A stretch of DNA of 64,000 bases, taken from Bradyrhizobium zhengyangense (GTDB taxonomy: Bacteria > Pseudomonadota > Alphaproteobacteria > Rhizobiales > Xanthobacteraceae). Every line of letters begins with the position of its first letter. The first letter of the stretch is position 1. Where the stretch lies: NCBI RefSeq assembly GCF_022012435.1, contig NZ_JAKLUA010000008.1, forward strand, positions 248,001 to 312,000. The letters are read 5' to 3'. Made by a program: the position numbers and the translations under genes. Below are positions 36,764 to 46,398 of the stretch, piece by piece. A model generated the notes under the pieces. The model did no database searches. It saw only the letters and a list, made by a program, of their open reading frames with translations, and was not told where the DNA came from.

Positions 36764-37594
36764 ATGGCACGCGCGAGCAATCTTGTGATCGGAACGGCGA
36801 CATTGACGGTGATCGCCGTCGCGTTCGGCGGTCTGCTCGGCGTGCAGAAATGGCGCGCCAGCCAGAGCCGCAGCCAATTGCGCGTCGTCTTCGAAGGCGG
36901 TTCCGCGAGCGGCCTGCGCCGCGGCGGGCCGGTCAATTTCGACGGCGTGCCCGCCGGCCAGATCCTGTCGATCCAGCTGCAGAGCCCGCGCAAGGTCGTG
37001 GCGCTGGTGTCGCTCGACAACACCGCGCCGATCCGCAAGGACACTGTGGCCGGCATCGAGTTCCAGGGCCTCACCGGCGTTGCCGCGGTCTCGCTGATCG
37101 GCGGCGCGCCGTCTGCGCCACCGGTGCCGCTGGACTCGGACGGCATCCCCGTGCTGACCGCCGATCTCAGCGATGCTGAATCCATCGTCGACACGCTGCA
37201 CAGCGTCGACCGCACGATCGTCAGCAACGCGCCCGCGATCAAGGACGGCCTGCGTACCTTCGAAAACTACACCGCCGATCTCAGCGACAAGGGCGAGGAG
37301 ATCGACGCCGTGATGCTCAAGGTCGACAATGCATTTGCAGGCTTCGACAAGGCGGTTTCGAAGATCGAGGGCGCGGTGCCGGGTTTCGTCGACGGCAAGG
37401 CCGACGAGCTGTTCGAAAAGGTGAAGGGACTGCACGAGCTCGCCGACACCATGAAGAAGAAATCGGCAAGCTTCCTCGAAGACACCCGTCGCTCGCTGCT
37501 CGATGTCAGTGAAGCCGCCAACAAGATGAGCGGAACGCCTGCTCCCGCCGTCGCCCTGCGCCCGCCGCGCAAGCCGACGCAGCCGAAGCGATAG
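36764..37594 (+). CDS. MlaD/MCE-domain protein
   Basis: A 276-residue protein with an N-terminal membrane helix (LVIGTATLTVIAVAFGGLLG) and an MCE domain (QLRVVFEGGSASGLRRGG ... VALVSLDNTAPIRKDTVAGI). A long helical tail with repeated hydrophobic spacing ends in a basic RPPRKPTQPKR. MCE proteins are periplasmic subunits of lipid-transport ABC systems that shuttle phospholipids across the envelope. The MlaE permease and MlaF ATPase genes that usually precede it are absent here, so it is either an orphan or a partner of a distant transporter. Its end lies 4 bases from the end of the convergent autotransporter gene. Confidence 0.9.
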   Translation: MARASNLVIGTATLTVIAVAFGGLLGVQKWRASQSRSQLRVVFEGGSASGLRRGGPVNFDGVPAGQILSIQLQSPRKVVALVSLDNTAPIRKDTVAGIEFQGLTGVAAVSLIGGAPSAPPVPLDSDGIPVLTADLSDAESIVDTLHSVDRTIVSNAPAIKDGLRTFENYTADLSDKGEEIDAVMLKVDNAFAGFDKAVSKIEGAVPGFVDGKADELFEKVKGLHELADTMKKKSASFLEDTRRSLLDVSEAANKMSGTPAPAVALRPPRKPTQPKR

Positions 37595-40321
37595 GACCTC
37601 ACCAAGTGTAGCGCACGACGCCCTTGCCGGCATAGGAGCGCGCGACGTTCGAAAACTCGCCCTCGAAGGTTGCCGACGCGGACCAGCCGTTCATCCAGCT
37701 CATTTGCACCGACGCCGTCGTCAGCGCGGAGTCGCGAGCCTGCGCCGCGCCGTTCACGACGAAGGCCGCCCCCGGCAGCGTCTGGAACACCGCACCGACC
37801 GTGCGATCCGGATTGAAATCATGTGCCCAGGCGGCGCGGCCGCGCAGCGTCACCACGGCTGCGGCAGTCGCAAAAGATCTGTCTGCGCGCAGGCCGAGCT
37901 CGGTGCGTGTGCTGGTCACGTCCTTGGCGGCGTAGTTGAGCGCAAACGTGTTGTTGCCGACCACGGCGAATTCCTGATAGCTCGGCAGGCTGAACATCGT
38001 GGCCTGGAGTGCAGCATAGGGCGTGAGCCCAATCCACGGCGTTGCCTGTCGATAGCCGCCCTCGATGCGGCCCGAAACGGCGTTGGCATTGAACTGCGCG
38101 CGCAACTGGTCGGTGCCGGCAGCGGTGACGATGCGGTTGGTCGTCACATCCTGCCAGCCATAGGCGAGTGCGGCCGTGATGTAAGCGGGCCCGGCATTGT
38201 GGCGAACGAAGGCACCGGCCTGGAACAGATCCGAGCGGCCCCAGCCGAGCCCGTTGACACCAAAGCCGGTGCCACCGCCGGCGAGCGCGAAGCCCGCAAC
38301 CGTCGAGGGTGAGAAGCGATAATCAAAGCCGACCGCGGTGCCGTAGAGATTGCTGTTGGTGTTGTTGGAGCCGAGTGCGACACGACCATCAGTGGTCTGC
38401 GAGCCGCCGAAGCCGGCCGCCCAGACATCCCAGCGTTGCTGGAAAGTCGGCGGCGGCACCTTGCGATAGATGGAAGCAAACGCGTCGCTCGGGCGTTTGC
38501 CTGTAGCTGCATAGGCGTTTGCGTCGCCGTCGGCATACGGCGTCGCGCCGGGTGCTTCGCTACGCCCGGAGCCGAAGACGTCGGTCAGCAGGCTCATGAA
38601 CAGGTTCATCGCATTGAACGTCGTCTGCTGCGATCCCGTTGCCGATTCGCCGGAGGCTTGCGTCAGGCCGGACGGTGAGAGGTTCGCAAATGCCAGGGGA
38701 AGGCTGCCGGTGCTGTCGAAGTAGTGCGTCAGGACATTGGCGACGGCCTGTTGATTGACGTTAAGGCCCGAGCCGTAGCTCAGCGAGAGATCCAGGAAGA
38801 CGTTGTGGGGGTCGTTGCTCAGCGTAGCATGCAGGTTCGACGACAGGCCCGCAACGACCGGATTGAATGCGTCGGACAGCGTGCCTGCGTTCAGGATCGT
38901 GTAGTGCTTCGCGATCGAGCCGGTCGGCACGACGACGACCGTTGCGCCGCCGAGCATCGCCGTTCCGGTCACGACCGCGATGCCATTGCTCGTGCCGGAG
39001 GCTTGCACCATGTAGCGCGAGGCCGACGTGAACGTGAGATCGCCGGACACCGAGAGCGTCCCGGTCGGATTGCCCGGCGCCAGCGTGCCGCCATTGACGC
39101 TGATCGTGCTGACCGTGCCGACACCACCGAACGTACCACCGGCCGCAATGCTCACATTGCCGTTGATGGTGCCGGCGAGCATCAGCGTGCCGCCGAGTAC
39201 GTTCCAGTCCTGATTGCCGGTGCCGGTCAACGTCCAGGTCGAGCCGTCGACCTTGTTGAAGGTCGAAAAGCCGTCGTACTGGAGGCCGGCACCAATCAGG
39301 TCGAGGTTGAACGTATCCTTGCCGGTGCCACCGAGCTGAAATGTGTCAGTGCCGGCGGCGAGCACCAGGCCGTTTATGACGCTGCCGGGGCCGAGGGTGA
39401 GTGTGTTCGGCTGGCAGCCGCAGAATTCGATTGCCGCGAAGCCAGTCGCGGCATTGATCGTTCCCGAGTTGAAGACGCTTCCCCCGCTTGTCACGCTGAT
39501 GCCCAGACCCGCGTCTCCAACGGAGATAGTGCCGGTGTTAACAATTGGATTGCCCGACATGAACACTATGATGCCAGTGCCCGACGCACCAACCGAGATG
39601 ACGCCGCGGTTAGTGAAGATGCTGCCGTCGCCAAACAGCACGATGCCTTGGGAGCCGTCGCTTCCCGTAATCCGACCAGTGTTGGTCATGCTGGAGGACA
39701 CGACGGAAAGAGTAATGCCAACGCCCCCGACGCCGACATTGATCACCCCGCTTTGAGTGATGAGCATACGACTGCCCTGCACGGACATGCCAGCCGAGTC
39801 GGCGGCGGTCGTGATCGTTCCGCTGTTGGTCACCTTTGCATCGTCACCGAGAGCGACAATGCCTGCGCCAAAACGCGCAGCGGTAATGCTGCCGGCATTG
39901 CTGACGGTTTCGGTATTGCCCTGCGCGAAGATGCCCACGGCGCGCTGACCGACGGAAATACTGCCGGTAGCGGTATTGATGACCGTGTTACCGTCACTGA
40001 TCGCGAAAATGGCGCCGGAAAGTCCGCTCGATGCGCCGACCGTGACCGTGCCGGCATTGGTCACGGTCGAGCCGCCAAGGACGAAAATACCGAACGCATT
40101 GTTGAGGCCGGTGATCGTGCCGCTGGCCGCATTGGTGATCGTGTTGTTTACGCCCGCGAAAATACCCGAGGCTCCGGCTCCGACTGACAGCGAGCTGCTG
40201 TTGGTGACGACGTTGTTGTCCTGGATCCAGATCGCCGAGCCACCGTTACCCGTGGCGGCGATCGTTCCGTTGTTGGCGATAGTGTTGTTATCCAGCATCG
40301 AGACGCCGAGACTGTTGTCTA

Positions 40322-41364
40322 AAGCGGGATGGGGTTAGGTTGAATCGATTTGGGATTCCCAAATCAGTGGGTTTCTGATTCACCATGCTGGCTGGAAGGA
40401 GGCCAGCATGGATGGGCAAGCCTTATTCTCTGGATCTTCGCAAGCGTGTCGTAGCCGCGATCAAGGGCGGGATGTCCCGCAACCAGGCGGCCAAGCAGTT
40501 TGGGGTCGCGATCAGCACAGCGATCGGCTGGATGCAGCGGGTCGAGGAGACTGGTAGCGTCGAGCCTGGCCAGATGGGCGGTCACAAGCCGAAGGCGGTT
40601 TCGGGAGACCACGCGGATTGGCTGTCGCAACGGATCAAGGATGGCGATTTCACCATACGGGGCCTCGTTGCCGAGCTTGCGGGACGTGGCCTGAAGGTCG
40701 ACTACCATTCAGTGTGGGATTTCGTGCACGCCGAGAAGCTCAGCTTCAAAAAAAAGCGTGGCGGCTGGCGAACGCGATCGACCCGAGGTCGCGCGGCGGC
40801 GAGCCCAGTGGACAAAATATCAAGGCCGCGTCGAAGCTGAGCGGCTGGTCTTCATCGACGAGACCTGGACGAGGACCGATATGGCGCCCTTGCGGGGATG
40901 GGCGCCGCGCGGGAGCAGACTTCACGCCAAGGTTCCCCACGGCCGCTGGAAGACCATGACCTTCTTGGCGGCCCTGCGCCACGACCGGATTGATGCGCCA
41001 TGGTTCATCGAGGGGCCGATCGATGGCATGAGCTTTCGCACCTATGTCGAGAAAGTCCTTCTGCCCGTCCTTCGACCTGGCGATATCGTCGTCTTGGATA
41101 ATCTCGGCAGCCACAGGAGCAAAGCAGTTCGCCAGCTCATCCGCTCCGTCGGCGCCAAGCTCTTCTTCCTGCCAAAATACTCGCCCGACCTCAACCCGAT
41201 CGAACAAGTCTTTGCCAAGCTCAAGCACCTGCTCCGCAAAGCCGCGGCGCGAACCGTCGACGCGGTCTGCGCCGCAATCGGCCATGCACTCGATGCCTTC
41301 ACTCCTGAGGAATGCGCCAACTACCTCAAAAATTCAGGCTATCGAACTTAATGCCATCACGCTT
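40322..41364 (+). mobile_element. IS630-family insertion sequence, complete
   Basis: The 1,043-bp element is flanked by a duplicated TA (40320-40321 and 41365-41366), the target choice of this family. The ends are imperfect inverted repeats: AAGCGGGATGGGGTTAGGTT at the left and, read inward from the right, AAGCGTGATGGCATTAAGTT. It carries one transposase in two overlapping frames. Both ends and the catalytic residues look intact, so it may still be mobile. Confidence 0.93.
40412..41351 (+). CDS. IS630-family transposase, two frames joined by slippage
   Basis: The first frame (40412-40840) begins MGKPYSLDLRKRVVAAIKGG, with a helix-turn-helix (SRNQAAKQFGVAISTAIGWM) that binds the ends. The second (40758-41351) holds the DDE catalytic core: Asp in LVFIDETWT, Asp in DIVVLDNLGSHRS, and Glu in YSPDLNPIEQVFAKLK. 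They meet at a run of eight A (40748-40755). A +1 (or -2) shift there gives a continuous FKKSVAAGERDRPEVARRRA. This is the usual layout for families that use ribosomal or transcriptional slippage. Whether slippage occurs here, or the run is a mutation, is unproven. Confidence 0.9.
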
Positions 41365-42008
41365 TAGCACCGTCGTGATGATGCTGTTGTTGGTCACGGT
41401 GTTGAAATTGCCGCCGTTGATGCCGGTGAGGCTCGAGCCCGCCAATACCGTTCCGTTGTTGGTTACAACGTTGGTATCGTTGACGTTGATCGACGCCGTA
41501 CTGTTATCGTGCACGGTCGCGCCAGCCAGCACATTCACGGTCAGATTGGTGACACCGCCGCCGGCTGCAAAGCCGTTGGTATCGGTGCCGCTACAGGTGA
41601 CCGTCTGACCGCTGGCCGCCGGGTCAGGCGCGCAGTCCGCCCGCGCCGATGTCGTCGACGCGAAGAGGCTGAACGCGAGCGCCAAGATTACCGATGCGCC
41701 AATGGACGACCTAGCGCCGACCCGGCGCAGCCGACCCTGCCGCCCCGATACCCCCGCGCCCCTCACGTCGCACTCCCCAGCAACAACATTTCCGCGGGGA
41801 AACGTAGGCCATGGGGAGGTTCCGCAATACTACGGCCAGACCAAATGCGTCGGTTTGGCGCACAACCGAGGCGGAATCTGACGGTTGTGTTGCAACCGCG
41901 CCACGGTTTTCGGAAGCTCGATCGAATCCCGCGCAAAGAGTCTGCTTGAGCGGCGCAGCCCGGATGTTGACGGCTGTCGACACGACTTGTCGCCGCAGCC
42001 CGCGGTCC

Positions 42009-43049
42009 CTAGTAATTGCTCGGCGCGGCCTCGTTCGGAATGCCGTCGATTGGGCATTCGGCGGTGCCTGGCGTCGCGCGGGTCATGGCCTCGACCATGT
42101 CCCGCGTGCCTTCGGGATCGGCAATCCAGTTCTTGTAGAAATCATACGGGCAAGCCGCGACGCCGCGCGGGCTGTCGCCGGAATTGATCATGCCGGTATA
42201 GCCGCGGTGGACCAGCTTGTAGAGATGGTTCTGCGACTGGCCATTGCGGCGCGCATCGCGGATCAGGTTTTTGGAGAGCTGGGCGTATTGGATGCCGTAA
42301 TCCTCTTCACCGCACTCGCCGAGTGTGCGGCCATCGAAGCCGATGATCGCGGAATGGCCGAAGTATGAGTAGACGCCGTCAAAGCCTGCGGCGTTGGCGA
42401 CCGCGACATAGACATTGTTGGCCCAGGCCATGGCCTTGGAGATCATCACCTGCTGCTCCTTGGCCGGATACATGTAGCCCTGGCAGCGCACGATCAGCTC
42501 CGCGCCCTTCATGGCGCAGTCGCGCCAGATCTCCGGATAATTGCCGTCGTCGCAAATGATCAGGCTGACCTTGAGGCCCTTCGGACCTTCGGAGACATAA
42601 GTACAATTGCCGGGATACCAGCCCTCGATCGGCACCCAGGGCATGATCTTGCGGTACTTCTGCACGATCTCACCCTTGTCGTTCATCAGGATAAGCGTGT
42701 TGTAGGGCGCCTTGTGCGGATGCTCCTCGTGGCGCTCGCCGGTCAGCGAGAACACGCCCCACACCTTCGCCTTGCGGCAGGCTTCCGCGAAGATCGCGGT
42801 CTCCTCGCCCGGCACCACGGACGCCGTCTCGTACATCTCCTTGGAATCGTACATGATGCCTTGGGTCGAATATTCCGGGAAGATCACAAGATCCATGCCG
42901 GGCAGTCCGATCTTCATGCCGACGATCATGTCGGCGATCTTGCGGGCGTTGTCGAGCACCTCGGCTTTGGTGTGCAGGCGGGGCATCTTGTAATTGACGA
43001 CTGCGACGCCGACGGTGTCGTTGCTGCTGGAAATATCGCCGTGAAGCAT
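42009..43049 (-). CDS. amiE: Aliphatic amidase
   Basis: A 346-residue nitrilase-superfamily amidase that hydrolyses short aliphatic amides to the acid and ammonia in the cytoplasm. The catalytic triad is at the same positions as in the Pseudomonas enzyme: Glu59 in VIFPEYST, Lys134 in KYRKIMPW and Cys166 in LIICDDGNYPE. It has the same length. Last gene of the urt-fmd-ami operon. The repeat at 43102-43148 separates it from fmdB, so expression may be reduced or independent. It supplies nitrogen from substrates imported by the upstream transporter. Confidence 0.97.
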   Translation of the reverse strand: MLHGDISSSNDTVGVAVVNYKMPRLHTKAEVLDNARKIADMIVGMKIGLPGMDLVIFPEYSTQGIMYDSKEMYETASVVPGEETAIFAEACRKAKVWGVFSLTGERHEEHPHKAPYNTLILMNDKGEIVQKYRKIMPWVPIEGWYPGNCTYVSEGPKGLKVSLIICDDGNYPEIWRDCAMKGAELIVRCQGYMYPAKEQQVMISKAMAWANNVYVAVANAAGFDGVYSYFGHSAIIGFDGRTLGECGEEDYGIQYAQLSKNLIRDARRNGQSQNHLYKLVHRGYTGMINSGDSPRGVAACPYDFYKNWIADPEGTRDMVEAMTRATPGTAECPIDGIPNEAAPSNY

Positions 43050-43101
43050 GTTGGGCGCTCCTGTCTTTTTGTTGGTTTGAGGTCGTCGCGTGCGTTATTT
43101 G

Positions 43102-43148
43102 CGCATGATCTTGCCGGAAAACCGCTGCACGCTTTTCCGGATCATGCG
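43102..43148. repeat. Intergenic inverted repeat, GCATGATC/CCGGAAAA family
   Basis: The arms CGCATGATC...CCGGAAAA and TTTTCCGGATCATGCG lie between fmdB and amiE, ending one base before the fmdB stop. It is the same family as 27513-27561. Inside an operon it may stabilise the 5' message or trim read-through. Confidence 0.8.
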
Positions 43149-43526
43149 TTAGTGGCTGATCATCCAGGGCCGCGCCGTCGGAAACCCCTTGGCGCCGCTC
43201 TTGCTCTGGGTCATCAGCCGCGCGGGCTTCTTCCGGTCCGTCCCGCTCTTGTCCTTCACGGTCTTGCCTGATGAGCAGCAGCCGCAACCGGGACCGTGCG
43301 AGGTTTTGTATTGCGCCAGCGTCTGCGGCGCGTGCGAGCTGCGTTCGTTGACGGCATGCGCTTTGCGCTTGTCCGCCGGCATGCATAAGAAATTCGGCGC
43401 GGTCAGGATGACGCGTGGCGCCATCGTCTCGCAATGCGGACAGCTTTGCGGATCGTCGCACTCTGCCATCGGGCGGAGATCCCTAAATGGCCCGCAATCG
43501 TCACAGAGATATTCATAGACCGGCAT
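43149..43526 (-). CDS. fmdB: FmdB-family zinc-ribbon regulatory protein
   Basis: A 125-residue protein. The N-terminal zinc ribbon has two Cys pairs (YLCDDCG and SCPHCE) after MPVYEY, the family start. A charged tail contains a second Cys cluster (GPGCGCCSSG). FmdB proteins accompany formamidase and were proposed as regulators. The biochemical role is not settled. A longer frame runs to 43610 without a domain, so ATG 43526 is preferred. It lies between fmdA and amiE, after a strong hairpin at 43576-43603. Confidence 0.92.
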   Translation of the reverse strand: MPVYEYLCDDCGPFRDLRPMAECDDPQSCPHCETMAPRVILTAPNFLCMPADKRKAHAVNERSSHAPQTLAQYKTSHGPGCGCCSSGKTVKDKSGTDRKKPARLMTQSKSGAKGFPTARPWMISH

Positions 43527-43575
43527 CTTGTGCCCCTTCGCGTTCCGTCGTGCGGAGACAGCCCCTTCACCCCAA

Positions 43576-43603
43576 CCCTCTCCCCGTAAGAACGGGGAGA
43601 GGG
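43576..43603 (-). terminator. Strong hairpin between fmdA and fmdB
   Basis: Perfect 12-bp arms CCCTCTCCCCGT / ACGGGGAGAGGG with an AAGA loop. It follows the fmdA stop by 10 bases. No clear T-tract follows on the minus strand, so it may attenuate or protect the mRNA end rather than fully stop transcription. The CCCTCTCCCCG arm is also a common dispersed repeat in this genus. Confidence 0.55.
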
Positions 43604-43613
43604 AGCGCACAGG

Positions 43614-44843
43614 TTACTTGTCCGGCGAGATCGGCATCTGGATATCGCCGGTGATATGCTTGATGGGCCCGGCCGCCGACGGCATCACGTCGAAGTCGAA
43701 GATCTCGGTCGGCAGCCATAGCGTGGCGCAAGCATTGGGCACGTCGACCACGCCGGAGATGTGGCCCTGACACGGCGCGGTGCCGAGGATCGAATAGGCC
43801 TGCGCACCGGAGTAGCCGAACTTCTTCAAATATTCGATCGCGTTCAGGCAGGCCTGGCGATAGGCGATGTGGACGTCGAGATAATGCTGCTTGCCGGCCT
43901 CGTCGACCGAGATGCCTTCGAAGATCAGATAGTCCTTGTAGTTCGGCGTGATCGGCGACGGCTTGAAGATCGGGTTCTTGATGCCGTATTTCGACATGCC
44001 GTCCTTGATCACCTCGACCTTCAGATGCAACCAGCCGGCCATCTCGATCGCGCCGCAGAAGGTGATCTCGCCATCGCCCTGGCTGAAATGCAAATCGCCC
44101 ATCGAGAGACCGGCGCCCGGCACATAGACCGGGAAGTAGATCTTCGAGCCGCGCGAGAGATCCTTGATGTCGCAATTGCCGCCGTGCTCGCGCGGCGGCA
44201 CGGTGCGCGCGCCCTCCGCTCCGATCTTGGCCTTGACGTCGCCCTTGGCACGTCCGCCGTGAGCGGTCGCGGCGAACGGCGGATTGGCGAGACCGGGTAC
44301 GCGGGTCGGGTTGGTCGAGATCAGCTCGGCCTCGCGCTTGTTCCAGGTCTCCAGCATCTTCGGATCGGGCAGACAGCCGATCAGGCCGGGATGGATCAGG
44401 CCTGCGAAATTGACGCCGGGCACATGGCGCGACGAAGTATAGAGCCCCTTGATGTCCCAGATCGACTTCTGCGCCAGCGGAAAATGATCCGTGAGGAAAC
44501 CGCCGCCATTCTGCTTGGAGAAGAAGCCGTTGAAGCCCCAGAGGCTCTCCTTCATCGGACCGACATCGAGCAGGTCCACCACAAGGAGATCGCCGGGCTC
44601 GGCGCCCTTGACGCCGATCGGGCCGGAGAGGAAGTGCACGATCGACAGATCGATGTCGCGCACGTCGTCGGCGGAATCGTTGTTCTTGATGAAGCCGCCG
44701 GTCCAGTCATAGGTCTCGATGATGAAGTCGTCGCCGGGATTGACCCAGGCCACGATCGGGATGTCGGGGTGCCAGCGATTGTGCACCATGTCATTTTCGT
44801 AAGCCGACTTGGTGAGATCGACCTTGATCAGTGTCTCTGGCAT
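43614..44843 (-). CDS. fmdA: Formamidase / acetamidase
   Basis: A 409-residue FmdA/AmdA-family amidohydrolase that converts formamide or acetamide to the acid and ammonia. It begins MPETLIKVDLTKSAYENDMV and has the family blocks HNRWHPDIPIVAWVNPGDDF, GPIGVKGAEPGDLLVVDLLD, FAGLIHPGLIGCLPDPKML and GGNCDIKDLSRGSKIYFPVY, the last with the metal/active-site histidine region. It is cytoplasmic. It lies between urtE and fmdB in the amide operon and works on what the UrtABCDE-like importer brings in. Confidence 0.96.
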   Translation of the reverse strand: MPETLIKVDLTKSAYENDMVHNRWHPDIPIVAWVNPGDDFIIETYDWTGGFIKNNDSADDVRDIDLSIVHFLSGPIGVKGAEPGDLLVVDLLDVGPMKESLWGFNGFFSKQNGGGFLTDHFPLAQKSIWDIKGLYTSSRHVPGVNFAGLIHPGLIGCLPDPKMLETWNKREAELISTNPTRVPGLANPPFAATAHGGRAKGDVKAKIGAEGARTVPPREHGGNCDIKDLSRGSKIYFPVYVPGAGLSMGDLHFSQGDGEITFCGAIEMAGWLHLKVEVIKDGMSKYGIKNPIFKPSPITPNYKDYLIFEGISVDEAGKQHYLDVHIAYRQACLNAIEYLKKFGYSGAQAYSILGTAPCQGHISGVVDVPNACATLWLPTEIFDFDVMPSAAGPIKHITGDIQMPISPDK

Positions 44844-44870
44844 CGAGATGCTCCCCTTTGCTACGGTTGG

Positions 44871-45560
44871 TTAGACGGACAGATATTTCGAGACCTGCGC
44901 GGCATCGACGCTGTCGCGCGGATCGTCACGGACAATCGCGCCATTCTCGATCACCAGCACGCGGTCGGCGATATCAAGCGCGAAGCTCAGGACCTGCTCG
45001 GACACGACGATCGACAGGCCCTTCTCGTCGCGGATGCGCTTGAGCGTCCGCGCCATGTCCTTGATGATCGACGGCTGGATGCCCTCGGTCGGCTCGTCCA
45101 GCAGCAGCACCTTCGGCTTGGTGGCGAGCGCGCGGGCGATCGCAAGCTGCTGCTGTTGTCCGCCCGAGAGATTGCCGCCGCGGCGACCCTTCATCTCCAG
45201 CAGCACCGGAAACAGCTCATAGATGTCGCTCGGCACCTCGGAGCCGCCGGAGACCACGAGACCGGTCTCGATGTTCTCCTTCACCGTCATGGTGGAGAAG
45301 ATCATGCGGCCCTGCGGCACATAGGCGAGGCCCTTGGCGACGCGCTCGTAGCTCGGCAGGCCCCCAAGCTCGGCGCCGTCCATTGTCACTGAGCCGCTCT
45401 TGGCCGGCAGGATGCCCATCAGCGACTTCATCAGCGTGGTCTTGCCCATGCCGTTGCGGCCCATGATCGCAACGATCTCGTTGGGCGCGACCTTGACGTT
45501 GAGCCCATGCAGCACCTCGCTCTGGCCGTAGGCGACGTGAAGATCGGAAATTGCCAGCAT
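44871..45560 (-). CDS. urtE: Urea/short-chain amide ABC transporter ATP-binding protein
   Basis: A 229-residue LivF-type ATPase. Walker A is GRNGMGKTT, the signature is LSGGQQQQLAIARAL, and Walker B is LLLDEPTEGIQPS. It has the short C-terminus typical of UrtE. GGAGG stands 7 bases before ATG 45560, which is better than the GTG 6 bases earlier, so I shorten the longest frame by two codons. It pairs with UrtD to power the permeases UrtB and UrtC. The next gene downstream is fmdA. Confidence 0.94.
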   Translation of the reverse strand: MLAISDLHVAYGQSEVLHGLNVKVAPNEIVAIMGRNGMGKTTLMKSLMGILPAKSGSVTMDGAELGGLPSYERVAKGLAYVPQGRMIFSTMTVKENIETGLVVSGGSEVPSDIYELFPVLLEMKGRRGGNLSGGQQQQLAIARALATKPKVLLLDEPTEGIQPSIIKDMARTLKRIRDEKGLSIVVSEQVLSFALDIADRVLVIENGAIVRDDPRDSVDAAQVSKYLSV

Positions 45561-45572
45561 CGTCACGCCTCC

Positions 45573-46328
45573 TTAATGGCCGAGATAGACTTCGATGACC
45601 TTGGGATCGTTCTGCACTTTCTCCATCGTCCCCTCCGAGAGGATCTGGCCCTGGTGCAGCACGGTGACCTTGTGCGCGATGTCCTCGACGAACTTCATGT
45701 CGTGCTCGATCACCAGCACCGATCGGTTCTTGATGATGCGATTGAGCAGCTCGGCCGTCTTGGCGCGCTCGGACACGCTCATGCCGGCCACCGGCTCGTC
45801 CAGCATCAGCAGATCCGGATCCTGGATCAGCAGCATGCCGATCTCGAGCCACTGCTTCTGGCCGTGGCTGAGCAGATCGGCGCTCTTGTTCAGCTTGTCC
45901 TTCAGGAAGATCATTTCCGCAACTTCGTGCACGCGGTCGCGCACGGCGGAGTCGCGGGTGAAGGTCAGTGCGCCGAACACCGAACGTCCGCGCGGATAGG
46001 AGATCTCCAGATTCTCGAACACGGTGAGATCGTCGTAAATTGACGGGTTCTGGAATTTGCGCCCCACCCCGGTCTTGACGATCTCGTTCTCCTTCATCCG
46101 CGTCAGCTCCTTGCCGCGGAACTGGATCGAGCCTGAGGTCGCTTTGGTCTTGCCGCAGATCAGATCGAGCACGGTGGTCTTGCCGGCACCGTTGGGGCCG
46201 ATGATGACGCGGATCTCGTTTTCATCGACGTAGAAAGAGAGATCGTTGACCGCCTTGAAGCCGTCGAACGACACGGTGAGAGCCTCGACCGCGAGCAGGA
46301 ATTCCTTGGGCTGATGACCGACGAGCAT
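45573..46328 (-). CDS. urtD: Urea/short-chain amide ABC transporter ATP-binding protein
   Basis: A 251-residue LivG-type ATPase. Walker A is GPNGAGKTT, the UrtD-like signature is LLSHGQKQWLEIGMLL (in place of LSGGQ), and Walker B is DLLMLDEPVAGMS. The start at 46328 has AGGAGATAGATC before it, but that ribosome site is one half of a 54-bp tandem duplication that also copies the first codons upstream. A 16-codon frame now precedes the true start. The gene is otherwise normal. Confidence 0.95.
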   Translation of the reverse strand: MLVGHQPKEFLLAVEALTVSFDGFKAVNDLSFYVDENEIRVIIGPNGAGKTTVLDLICGKTKATSGSIQFRGKELTRMKENEIVKTGVGRKFQNPSIYDDLTVFENLEISYPRGRSVFGALTFTRDSAVRDRVHEVAEMIFLKDKLNKSADLLSHGQKQWLEIGMLLIQDPDLLMLDEPVAGMSVSERAKTAELLNRIIKNRSVLVIEHDMKFVEDIAHKVTVLHQGQILSEGTMEKVQNDPKVIEVYLGH

Positions 46329-46398
46329 GATCTATCTCCTCACTGCCAGCGTGGCATCGGCATCGCGATGACCGACGAGCATGATCTATCTCCTCACT
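46313..46398 (-). repeat. 54-bp tandem duplication across the urtC-urtD junction
   Basis: The 32 bases at 46313-46344 recur exactly at 46367-46398, 54 bases apart. Each copy contains the end of urtC (GAGTGA), a ribosome site (AGGAGATAGATC) and the first codons of urtD (ATGCTCGTCGGTCATC). The duplication has moved the true urtD start 54 bases away from urtC. Confidence 0.95.
46332..46382 (-). other. Duplication-born 16-codon leader frame before urtD
   Basis: The upstream copy of the urtD start reads MLVGHRDADATLAVRR and then TAG. That stop lies inside the ribosome site of the real urtD start (AGGAGATAG-ATC-ATG). If translated, ribosomes would finish 3 bases before urtD and could restart there. 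It is probably a by-product of the duplication, possibly with a coupling effect. Confidence 0.5.

Larger units (their letters stand above)
37599..41766 (-). pseudogene. Autotransporter gene disrupted by an IS630-family element
   Basis: The N-terminal piece (41367-41766, GTG start with GGGGAG upstream) encodes a long signal peptide ending SARADCAPD and Asn/Thr/Gly-rich repeats. The C-terminal piece (37599-40319) continues the repeats, then a passenger stem and an outer-membrane beta-barrel ending in VVRYTW with a terminal aromatic residue. Between them lies IS630 DNA. Deleting 40322-41364 plus one TA joins NSIITTV to LDNSLGVS in frame, giving 3,123 bases (1,040 codons plus stop). The passenger repeats resemble a beta-helix adhesin. 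With both halves otherwise open, the insertion looks recent. The right fragment alone lacks a signal peptide and should not be exported. Confidence 0.9.

Noticed and set aside
38724..40187. 487-codon plus-strand frame
   Set aside because: Antisense to the autotransporter passenger repeats; low-complexity composition.
38750..40300. Possible repeat array or CRISPR
   Set aside because: The recurring NTGTI-like units are degenerate coding repeats of a beta-helix passenger, not identical repeats with spacers.
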